A stretch of 6,085 bases of DNA from ZCTH02-B3 sp036563895 (lineage in GTDB: Bacteria > Bacillota > Bacilli > Paenibacillales > Paenibacillaceae). Below are positions 1 through 5,840 of the stretch, piece by piece (positions within the stretch are counted from its first letter, which is position 1; the number at the start of each line of letters is the position of its first letter). Both the position numbers and the translations under genes were made by a program. The notes below the pieces were generated by a model that saw only the letters and a program-made list of their open reading frames with translations, ran no database searches and was not told where the DNA came from. The DNA is taken from NCBI GenBank assembly GCA_036563895.1, contig DATCLN010000200.1, positions 1 to 6,085 on the forward strand, given 5' to 3'.

Positions 1-934
1 GATCAGGGTCGTCCTGCACCGGCTGGCGGCGGGCCGCGGGTCCGAACGGGCCGAGCGCATCCTGGGCAGGATTCTGCGGCTGACGGTCCTCATCCTTTAT
101 CCGCTGATTTTTCTTGCGATCTTCTGGAACGTGGACCTGACCAACGTCAGGCTGTTCGTGCTGCCGCTCCTCGGCGCCTTTGCCATTGTGGCGGGAGGGT
201 TCCTGGCCGTCGGCGCCTCCCGGTTGCTGGGGCTTGACCGCCGACAGACCGGTTCCATGTTCACGCAGGGCGCCTTCTTCAACGTGGCGTCGCTCGGCTC
301 GATCATCTGCTTCGCCTTCCTTGGCGAAGAGAGCCTGGCGATTCTCGGCCTGTTCAGGATGTTCGAGGAAATCGTGTATTATCTGTTCGCTTATCCGGTG
401 GCCAAATCGTACGGCGTCGCGCCGACCGGCGAACGGGCGGAGAAGCGTTCGGAGAAGATCCTGAGGCTGCTCAAGGATCCCTACATTCTGGTGTTTTTCT
501 TTGCCATCCTTTTCGGGATCGCGCTGAACCTTTCCCCGCTGGAGCGCCCGGATTTCGCCGCCGCTTCCGTCGGATGGCTGGTGTCGATCTCCGCGTTCCT
601 GATGATGCTCTCCATCGGGTACAATACACGGGTCACGTCGATGAAGCGGTATCTGAAGCCGAGCCTGGCCATCGCCGTCATCAAGTTCGCCCTCGTGCCC
701 GCCGCCGTGGTGCTGCTCGGTTTTCTCCTGGGCCTGGGGAACATGAACGACGGCTACGTGATGAAAGTTCTGGTCATCCTGGCGTCCACGCCGCCGGCGT
801 TCGGGTCCCTCGTGCCTCCCAGGCTGTATCAATTGGACACGGATTTGACCGACGCCTCCTGGCTGTTCAATACCATTTTGTTCATCATCGCCATCGTGCC
901 GCTGCAATACGCGGTCGTAACCTGGGTGCTGTGA
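1..934 (+). CDS. AEC-type (auxin efflux carrier family) permease, 5' end missing
   Basis: Integral membrane protein, probably a secondary transporter of the AEC/Mem_trans family (exporters or importers of organic acids, auxin-like compounds and similar anions); the substrate cannot be told. The frame is open from base 2 without a start, giving 310 visible residues and a stop at 932-934. AEC proteins are usually about 300-320 residues, so probably only a short N-terminal piece including the first helix is missing. The GTG at 131 falls inside the protein after a clear hydrophobic segment (LTVLILYPLIFLAIFW) and is not taken as the start. About eight or nine hydrophobic segments are visible. A charged cytoplasmic loop (ERAEKRSEKILRLLKDP) splits the two halves, as is typical of the family. 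The C-terminal half carries the family-like pattern ASTPPAFGSLVPP followed by a last helix pair. The family call rests on overall pattern, not a diagnostic motif; another permease family is possible. Confidence 0.65.
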   Translation, partial: IRVVLHRLAAGRGSERAERILGRILRLTVLILYPLIFLAIFWNVDLTNVRLFVLPLLGAFAIVAGGFLAVGASRLLGLDRRQTGSMFTQGAFFNVASLGSIICFAFLGEESLAILGLFRMFEEIVYYLFAYPVAKSYGVAPTGERAEKRSEKILRLLKDPYILVFFFAILFGIALNLSPLERPDFAAASVGWLVSISAFLMMLSIGYNTRVTSMKRYLKPSLAIAVIKFALVPAAVVLLGFLLGLGNMNDGYVMKVLVILASTPPAFGSLVPPRLYQLDTDLTDASWLFNTILFIIAIVPLQYAVVTWVL

Positions 935-1004
935 CTGGCCGCCCCGTTCGGCGCAACCGCGGTCACCGTGCCAAGGGCGGCAAAGGCGCCGCCTTCATGT
1001 GCAG

Positions 1005-1040
1005 CTCCCGCTGCGGAAAGCCGCAGCGGGAGTTTGCGTT
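1005..1040 (+). terminator. Rho-independent terminator between convergent genes
   Basis: A perfect 12-bp GC-rich stem (1005-1016 pairing with 1021-1032) closes a four-base loop AAAG and is followed by TTTGCGTT. The T tract is short and interrupted, but the stem is very stable. It lies 70 bases after the permease stop and its tail touches the stop codon of the opposing sensor gene at 1039-1041. On the minus strand the hairpin is not followed by a T run, so it suits the plus-strand permease best, though it may also stop the sensor transcript. An imperfect second GC-rich hairpin (973-981 with 988-995) lies just upstream. Confidence 0.75.
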
Positions 1041-2580
1041 ACAGCCCGGGATCCCGCGATCGGCCATGCTTCACGAGGTACATGGCGTTGTCCGCGGCGT
1101 TGATCAGGGCCTGGACCTCGGCGCCGTCGGCGGGATAGAAGCTGTAGCCGATGCTCAGCCCGACGGAAGTCAGCCCGAATTTGCCGGAGACATATTCGCC
1201 AAACCGGCGCTTGATGTCCCCGACCAAGCGTTCAATGTTTTGCACGGAAGGGGAGCCCGCAATATACATGACGAATTCGTCGTCGCCCATCCGCGCGGCC
1301 ACTCCGGACTTGCCCTGGCAATCCCGCAGGATCTGGGCGGCCTGCCGCAACGCCTCATCCCCCGCCAAATGCCCGCAGGTGTCATTGAGCAGCTTGAAGT
1401 TGTCAAAGTCGATCAGCAGCAAAGCCAATGTTTCGTCATTCCGCCTGGCCTGCTCCAGCGCCGCATCCAGCTGCTCGTGGAAATACCGGCGGTTCGGCAG
1501 GCGCGTAAGCGGATCGTGATAGGCCAGGAAAGCGATTTCTTCCTGCTGCATTTTTTGGACGGTGATGTCCTGAAGGATCAGCAGGGTGTGGGTTTCGTTG
1601 TCGACCAGCACATAGTCGGCGTTGACGAGCAGCACCAGGCGCTTTCCGTCCCCAAAACGAAGTTCGAATTCCCGTCCGCTGATTTTTTTCCTGTCCCGGA
1701 TCTCTTTGGTCAGTTCCGGATCCAGCCAGGTTTCCAGCCGGTCGGCGGAAAACGGGAACGACCCCAGCATTCGGACGGCCGCGGGATTGGCGTGTTTGAC
1801 GGTCAGGTGCGGGTCCGCGAGCACAATGGCGTGAGGGTTCATGTTGTACAGCTTTTCATAGCGTCTGTCGTACAGGCTGAGAAAATCGTGCTTTTTCATT
1901 GTCATCCGCAGGAAGTAGCACCAGATGACCCCGCTGTACAGGTAGGGATACGGAGGCAGCGCGCCGCCGAAGTTGATGTAGCCGAAGATGCAGTGCCAGA
2001 TGATGGCGGCGACAATCCCGAACGCCAGCTGGTTGTAGATCGACCTTTGTTCCTGGAAATCCGATTTCTTTTTGGCGATCATGAGCGGGATGAGGTACAG
2101 GGCGTCCGTGAGGATGCTTCCCGTCATGGCCATGTAGTAACCCGTATTGTAGACAGGCACCTTCCAATGGCCCGCTTCCGTGAACTCCTGGGCGGAAATC
2201 AGCTGGGCGCCTGAAACGATATTGGCGATGACGAAGGGGACGGCAAGGTAGAAGACATACGGGTAGATGTATTTCATGTATTTCGGCAAATTTCGGTCCA
2301 GCCGGGTGAATTTGATGATGAAATGAAAACACGTGCCGGGAATCAGGATGCCAGCGCTGCTGAACCAGACGGAGGACAGGAGCGGGCTGTACTCGATGGG
2401 AACCTGCGCGCGGACGTATTCGGCGGCAAACAGCAGCAGATAAAGGAAGCTGATCACGCTGAGCAGGATGTGTTCGACGCTTCTTTGGTTCCTGACCAGG
2501 ACTTCCGTGGACATGTAGGCGAAAAACAGGATCGGCAATCCGTGGGTCGCGAGCAGGAGAAGGGCAAACGAAAGCTCCAT
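1039..2580 (-). CDS. Membrane sensor: 7TM - PAS - GGDEF (variant GDDEF) protein
   Basis: Predicted membrane-bound diguanylate cyclase-type signalling protein, 513 residues. Residues about 4-227 contain seven hydrophobic helices resembling the 7TM sensor region at the N-terminus of some histidine kinases. A PAS-like domain follows (about 238-342, beginning near YEKLYNMNPHAIVLAD). A complete GGDEF domain (about 350-513) has HDPLTRLPNRR, a metal-binding Asp in LLIDFDNF, the ND of the next helix, and the closing SIGYSFYPADG and ADNAMY motifs. The signature is GDDEF (432-436): the second Gly is Asp, while the metal-binding Asp and catalytic Glu remain. The RxxD inhibitory site, expected five residues earlier, is absent (GKSG). 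I chose the ATG at 2578-2580 because AAGGATG lies nine bases upstream; an in-frame ATG at 2590-2592 adds four residues but has AAGG directly abutting it, leaving no spacing for a ribosome binding site. The gene stands alone and is convergent with the permease. Cyclic-di-GMP synthesis is likely from the family, but activity with this signature is unproven. Confidence 0.9.
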   Translation of the reverse strand: MELSFALLLLATHGLPILFFAYMSTEVLVRNQRSVEHILLSVISFLYLLLFAAEYVRAQVPIEYSPLLSSVWFSSAGILIPGTCFHFIIKFTRLDRNLPKYMKYIYPYVFYLAVPFVIANIVSGAQLISAQEFTEAGHWKVPVYNTGYYMAMTGSILTDALYLIPLMIAKKKSDFQEQRSIYNQLAFGIVAAIIWHCIFGYINFGGALPPYPYLYSGVIWCYFLRMTMKKHDFLSLYDRRYEKLYNMNPHAIVLADPHLTVKHANPAAVRMLGSFPFSADRLETWLDPELTKEIRDRKKISGREFELRFGDGKRLVLLVNADYVLVDNETHTLLILQDITVQKMQQEEIAFLAYHDPLTRLPNRRYFHEQLDAALEQARRNDETLALLLIDFDNFKLLNDTCGHLAGDEALRQAAQILRDCQGKSGVAARMGDDEFVMYIAGSPSVQNIERLVGDIKRRFGEYVSGKFGLTSVGLSIGYSFYPADGAEVQALINAADNAMYLVKHGRSRDPGL

Positions 2581-2727
2581 GGTGCAAGACATCCTTTTTT
2601 GTGGCTGAATTCCCGGACGCGAGGCGCGTCCTTACGTAATTCCGGAATAATTATTCAATATGGCCAGTCAAATTTACAAGGAAATGAAAGGAATATTCCC
2701 GCGGAACTGAGGCGGAATGCGAGTTTG

Positions 2728-2761
2728 TTGACAACCATCCGTCAGCAAAGAATTGTATAAT
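2728..2761 (+). promoter_or_regulatory. Possible promoter with consensus hexamers but a 22-bp spacer
   Basis: A perfect TTGACA (2728-2733) and a perfect TATAAT (2756-2761) lie on the plus strand upstream of the decayed frame and the DUF4268 gene. The spacer is 22 bases, well beyond the usual 16-18, so a normal sigma-A promoter would be poor. It might work with a DNA-distorting activator, or the hexamers may be coincidental in this AT-richer stretch. No better promoter was seen for the DUF4268 gene. Confidence 0.3.
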
Positions 2762-2809
2762 GAGATTCGAATGGATTTTCTACCAGATTTACTGGGTGAG
2801 GGGACAAGT

Positions 2810-3089
2810 TTGAATAAGTTTCTTTCATTGATGTCCACGATAACGTGGACGATTACGGGCTCTACTGGACCATTACGAGCTCCCGCGAAACATCGCCCAT
2901 TTCGACATCGGCGGCCATCGATTGATTGTCAAGCACCCGGAACAATACAAGAACCTTCGCAAAGAGTTCGAGCGGGTGATGGACCGGATGTTGACGCTGC
3001 GGTTTCACGAGAATATCACGCTAATACTGGATTTGAAAGAGAAGCTGGATCAAATCCAGGGTGGTTCTGACCGGAGCGCAGGAAGATAA
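2810..3089 (+). pseudogene. Decayed, frame-shifted reading frame upstream of the DUF4268 gene
   Basis: No intact gene is present, but protein-like sequence jumps between frames. TTG at 2810 has a GAGGGG site (2798-2803) six bases upstream and starts MNKFLS. Around 2820-2872 another frame reads SFIDVHDNVDDYGLYWTI. From about 2868 a third frame reads HYELPRNIAHFDIGGHRLIV, then an amphipathic, charged segment ending in ITLILDLKEKLDQI, and stops at 3087-3089. The last part (about 70 codons) is the most convincing: balanced codons and a helix-like heptad of Leu and charged residues. It stops 25 bases before the next ATG, as in an operon. I do not recognise the family. Two frameshifts in under 100 bases point to a pseudogene, or to sequence errors in a real small gene of roughly 90 residues. 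Chance translation of non-coding DNA cannot be excluded for the first half. Confidence 0.4.
2833..2850. repeat. 18-base perfect inverted repeat
   Basis: GTCCACG and CGTGGAC form a perfect 7-bp stem around the four-base centre ATAA. There is no T run, so it is not a terminator. It could be an operator-like site or a small RNA hairpin, but it also falls inside the possible decayed frame, where it may be coincidental. The second arm is followed by a partly repeated ACGATTACG that echoes ACGATAACG. Confidence 0.3.
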
Positions 3090-3102
3090 GATAAATGGAA
3101 GC

Positions 3103-3107
3103 GGAGG
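3103..3107 (+). promoter_or_regulatory. Ribosome binding site deciding the DUF4268 gene start
   Basis: GGAGG sits seven bases before the ATG at 3115. This selects that ATG over the upstream in-frame GTG at 3061, which would add 18 low-complexity, Gly/Ser-rich residues and has no comparable site. Confidence 0.85.
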
Positions 3108-3114
3108 AAGCGGC

Positions 3115-4035
3115 ATGAGAATTGGGAAATTGAACTATGTCTCCGATCTTCGGACGATTTGGAACAGCGAGGCGAAGGACTTTACGCCGTGGCTGGCGAA
3201 GAATCTGGATCTTCTGGGCGCCGAACTTGGCATTGACATGGAACTTGTCACGACCGAACACGAAATCGGGCCGTTTTCCCTGGACATCTACGCCCGCGAG
3301 GTGAACACCGGGCGCCCTGTCGTGATCGAAAACCAGCTGGAGCCGACGGACCACGCACACCTGGGGCAGCTTATCACTTATGCGTCCGGCGCCGACGCCA
3401 AATTCATCATCTGGATTGCAAAAGAAGTGCGGGAAGAACACCGCAAAGCCATCGACTGGCTGAACCAGGTGTCGGGTGAGGACACGCATTTCTTCGCCGT
3501 GGAGATTCAGGCCGTCACCGTCGACGACTCCAATCCGGCGCCGCTGTTCAAAGTCAAGGCCTCGCCAAACGAATGGGGAAAGGTGCAAAAGGCGATTTCA
3601 ACTGGGGGAACCGCCCCGAAGTCATCAAAAATGCTTTATTATCATGAATTTTTCACTAAGTTCCTGGCCGAACTTAAAAAGCGGCATCCGCATTTCACCA
3701 ACGCCAAGCGGGTTGGGTACGACAACTGGTACACCTTCGGTGCGGGAAAGACCGGATATTCATATGTGGTCAAGTTTCCGGACGGAAACCGATTTTCGTG
3801 TGAACTGTACATCGATTTGAACGACAAAGAGGCGAACAAGGCCAAATTCGACGAATTGATGCGATACAAAAACGAGGTGTCCCAGGTTCTCGGCGACCTG
3901 TCCTGGGAAAGGCAGGACGACCGGAGATATTGCCGGATTGCTGCTTATACGGATCTGGCCGACGATGAAGAATTGATTGATTGGGGAATCAAAAAGCTGG
4001 TGCTCTTTAGGGAGACTTTTTCAAAATATCTGTAA
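3115..4035 (+). CDS. DUF4268 protein with PD-(D/E)XK-like nuclease N-terminal domain
   Basis: Predicted soluble protein of 306 residues. The N-terminal part (about 15-145) looks like a PD-(D/E)XK nuclease-fold domain: Asp57 in SLDIYA, Glu72 and Gln74 in VVIENQLEPTDH, then HLGQLITYASG and a hydrophobic strand FIIWIA. The core therefore reads D-x14-E-x-Q, with Gln in place of the usual Lys, a common variation in this fold. After a linker (about 150-172) comes a C-terminal domain (about 173-306) rich in aromatic and charged residues (YYHEFFTKFLAELKKRHPHF, ending DWGIKKLVLFRETFSKYL) that matches the general look of DUF4268. The family has no settled function; the nuclease-like core and its usual accessory-genome setting suggest DNA processing or defence, which is inference. 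No signal peptide or membrane segment is seen. Upstream is a decayed frame, downstream the transporter pair; neither gives a clear partner. Confidence 0.8.
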   Translation: MRIGKLNYVSDLRTIWNSEAKDFTPWLAKNLDLLGAELGIDMELVTTEHEIGPFSLDIYAREVNTGRPVVIENQLEPTDHAHLGQLITYASGADAKFIIWIAKEVREEHRKAIDWLNQVSGEDTHFFAVEIQAVTVDDSNPAPLFKVKASPNEWGKVQKAISTGGTAPKSSKMLYYHEFFTKFLAELKKRHPHFTNAKRVGYDNWYTFGAGKTGYSYVVKFPDGNRFSCELYIDLNDKEANKAKFDELMRYKNEVSQVLGDLSWERQDDRRYCRIAAYTDLADDEELIDWGIKKLVLFRETFSKYL

Positions 4036-4052
4036 AGTTAAGAAAAGTTAAG
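4034..4052 (+). repeat. Tandem AAAGTTAAG direct repeat
   Basis: Two exact 9-base copies (4034-4042 and 4044-4052) are separated by one base, giving a 10-base period, about one helical turn. They start at the stop codon of the DUF4268 gene and lie upstream of the transporter leader, followed by a T-rich tract (4057-4071). Direct hexamers one turn apart resemble sites for OmpR-type response regulators, but no regulator is encoded here and chance in AT-rich DNA is possible. Confidence 0.3.
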
Positions 4053-4059
4053 CGGATTT

Positions 4060-4088
4060 TTAATTTTTTTTAACCTTGGCCATATAAA
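4060..4088 (+). promoter_or_regulatory. Weak candidate promoter for the transporter pair
   Basis: TATAAA (4083-4088) is a fair -10 element about 55 bases before the transporter ATG. At 17 bases upstream lies only a poor -35 match, TTAATT, within a T-rich tract that could act as an UP element. It is the best candidate in the 107-base gap between the DUF4268 stop and the transporter ATG. No riboswitch or T-box fits in so short a leader. Confidence 0.25.
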
Positions 4089-4129
4089 ATGGATGCCGAA
4101 CCCGCCTCTCTCTTTTGGGGAGAAAAAAC

Positions 4130-4142
4130 GGAGGAGGTTCGC
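4130..4142 (+). promoter_or_regulatory. Strong ribosome binding site and spacer, placed before an out-of-frame ATG
   Basis: GGAGGAGG (4130-4137) is followed by five bases and ATG at 4143. This is the best translation start in the region, yet the ATG is one base out of frame with the transporter body, so the site decides where the real N-terminus should be and exposes the apparent frameshift. Confidence 0.85.
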
Positions 4143-5650
4143 ATGAAAACCGTCCCCAGTTCGGTTCGCGCATCGGATTCATCATGGCGGCCGCGGGTTC
4201 GGCCATCGGACTCGGCAATATCTGGAGGTTTCCCGCCGTCGCGTACGAGAACGGCGGCGGGGCGATGTTCATTCCCTATCTCGTCGCCCTCATGACCGCC
4301 GGGATTCCGCTGCTCATCATGGAGATCGCCATCGGCCACAAGCACCGGGCGAGCCCGCCCGTCGCCTTTGGCCGGATGCGCCGCGGTTTCGTTCCCCTTG
4401 GCTGGTGGCATGTGATCGTCACCTTTTTCATCACCATGTACTACTCCACCGTCATCGCCTGGGCATTGTCCTATGTGTGGTTTTCCCTGAATCTGGGGTG
4501 GGGGGACAAGCCGGAAGCATTTTTCCACGGCTATTTGCAATTGGCGGACGCGCCCGGACAGATCGGGGGACTCGTGCCGGGCGTGGTGATCCCGCTTGCG
4601 ATCGTCTGGCTGGGCGTCTTGATCGTCGTGCATCGGGGAGTGAAAAAAGGGATCGAGCGCGCGGCGAAAATCATGATGCCCATGCTGTGCGTGCTGTTCG
4701 CCGTCCTGGTGGTCCGGGCGTTGACGCTGGAGGGCGCGGCGGAAGGGCTCAACGCCTTTTTCAAGCCGAACTGGGACATGATCCGGGACAGCAAGGTGTG
4801 GGTGGCCGCCTATACCCAGATTTTCTTCAGCCTGTCCCTCGCCCATGCGATCATGATCTGCTACGGCAGCTATTTGGACAGGAAAGAGGATGTGGCGGGC
4901 AACGCGTTTATCGTCGGCTTCGCCAATTCCGGATTTGAACTGCTCGCGGGCATCGGCGTGTTCGCCGCCCTCGGGTTTATGGCCGTGCAGCAGGGCGTCG
5001 GCGTCCATGACGTGGTTTCCGGCGGCACGGGGCTGGCGTTCGTGGCATTCCCCCAAATCATCAACCAGCTGCCGGCGCTGAACGAACTGTTCGGGGTTCT
5101 GTTCTTCATGTCGCTGGTGCTGGCGGGAGTGACCTCCATGATCGGCCAGGTGGAGTCGATCGTTCAGGGGCTGCAGGAGAAATTCCGCATCACCCGGGGC
5201 ATGGCCGTGCTGTTCGGCGGCGGGCTGACCATGCTGGCGTCGCTGCTGTTCGCCACCCGGGACGGACGCCACCTGGTGAATGTGGTCGATTATTTCGTCA
5301 ACAGCTACGGCGTGACGCTGATCGGCCTTGCGGAAGTGATCGCCGTGGCCTGGATCGAGAAGCGGCTCAGGGAGCTGCAGGATCACATCAACGCGGTCTC
5401 GGGAATCCGGATCGGCGCATGGTGGAGAACCTGCCTCGGCATCATCACGCCTTTCGTGCTGGGTTACATGGCCATTGACAGCATCCGGGCCAACCTGGTC
5501 GAAACCTACGGAGGATATGACGCCTGGTTTGTGGGCGTATTCGGATGGGGCGCGGCGGCGGCCGCCCTGGCGATCTCGGTGATCTTTGCGGCGATCCCGG
5601 ATCGGAAACCGGAAATCCGGACAGCCGAATCGGCGGAGGTGTCCTCGTGA
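4143..5650 (+). CDS. metP: NSS-family sodium-dependent transporter, MetP-like, apparent 5' frameshift
   Basis: Sodium-coupled amino acid importer of the neurotransmitter:sodium symporter family (LeuT fold, plasma membrane). Reading the body frame back, the first helix contains GSAIGLGNIWRFP and YENGGGA, the family signature. Sodium-site residues of LeuT have counterparts: Ser in QIFFSLSL, Asn in GFANSGFELLAG, and Ala, Thr and Ser in LAGVTSMIG. The unwound part of helix 6 reads SLAHAIMICYGSY, different from the SLGFG of LeuT-like members. About twelve helices are visible. The neighbouring MetS-type subunit suggests methionine/alanine uptake as in Corynebacterium MetPS. The ATG at 4143 with its strong GGAGGAGG site gives only MKTVPSSV and a stop at 4293-4295; the body lies one frame over. 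One extra base in the AAAACC run (4146-4151) would give MK(T/N)RPQFGSRIGF, the expected start, and a 502-residue protein. Body-frame starts are poor: TTG at 4115 has no ribosome site, and ATG at 4184 lies inside helix 1. This is either a sequence error or a recently broken gene. Confidence 0.85.
5635..5639 (+). promoter_or_regulatory. Ribosome binding site for metS inside the transporter's 3' end
   Basis: GGAGG within the last codons of the transporter lies 10 bases before the ATG at 5650 and 7 before an in-frame GTG at 5647. Either could serve; the ATG matches the family's usual N-terminus better. Confidence 0.7.
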
Positions 5651-5760
5651 TGGAGTCCGGCGCCATTGCGATGATGGTCATCGGCATGGTGATCATTTGG
5701 AGAGGCTTGGCGGCAAGCATCGCGGTTGCGTTGGTGAAAGGGAGACGGAAGAAAATCTGA
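5650..5760 (+). CDS. metS: MetS-type small subunit of NSS transporter (36 residues)
   Basis: A single-pass membrane peptide that partners an NSS transporter. Residues 4-29 form one hydrophobic helix (GAIAMMVIGMVIIWRGLAAS is the core), followed by a basic tail KGRRKKI, which places the C-terminus in the cytoplasm by the positive-inside rule. The pattern of small polar N-terminus, MM, IIW-GL and basic end matches the methionine/alanine importer small-subunit family. In Corynebacterium glutamicum, MetS is required for MetP activity; the same role here is inferred. Its ATG shares one base with the transporter's stop (TGATG), so the two genes are probably translationally coupled in a fixed ratio. 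At 36 residues it is shorter than the Corynebacterium protein and easily missed by gene finders. Confidence 0.85.
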   Translation: MESGAIAMMVIGMVIIWRGLAASIAVALVKGRRKKI

Positions 5761-5840
5761 TGCGCGCAACATCCCTGTTGTTTAATCGGTGTTTCGGGAT
5801 CGTGGCAGCATTGGTGCGGTTGGTAGTTTTTATTGAATAA
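5760..5840 (+). CDS. Possible 26-residue hydrophobic peptide coupled to metS
   Basis: An ATG at 5760-5762 shares one base with the metS stop, again as TGATG, and the frame runs to TAA at 5838-5840. The product is rich in Leu, Val, Ile and Phe (core LLFNRCFGIVAALVRLVVFI) and could be a single membrane helix with two Arg inside it. A weak site GGAAG (5747-5751) lies eight bases upstream. No known family is recognised. Such a short frame can arise by chance, and the Arg and Cys in the helix do not help the case, so this is a candidate only. Confidence 0.25.
   Translation: MRATSLLFNRCFGIVAALVRLVVFIE

Noticed and set aside
574..2214. A 546-codon plus-strand open frame spanning the permease end and the sensor gene
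   Set aside because: It overlaps two well-supported genes, runs through the terminator hairpin and encodes a Val/Gly/Arg/Gln-rich product typical of an antisense shadow in GC-rich DNA.
2653..2661. ATTCAATAT occurring at 2653-2661 and again at 5862-5870
   Set aside because: A 9-base match in AT-rich DNA is expected by chance, and the flanks align only loosely.
2642..2671. Minus-strand TTGACT (2666-2671) as a -35 element for the sensor gene
   Set aside because: No acceptable -10 element lies at 16-18 bases, so it is not listed as a promoter.
2660..2710. A 16-codon frame MASQIYKEMKGIFPRN
   Set aside because: It has no good ribosome site and is too short to support.
2753..3070. A 105-codon plus-strand frame from TTG at 2753
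   Set aside because: Its TTG directly abuts the TATAAT-like element and, beyond about codon 27, the translation loses protein character while two other frames become protein-like.
4070..5386. A 438-codon minus-strand open frame opposite the transporter
   Set aside because: Its product is extremely rich in His, Asp, Gln and Gly, the usual mirror of a GC-rich membrane protein gene; the plus strand encodes a clear NSS protein.
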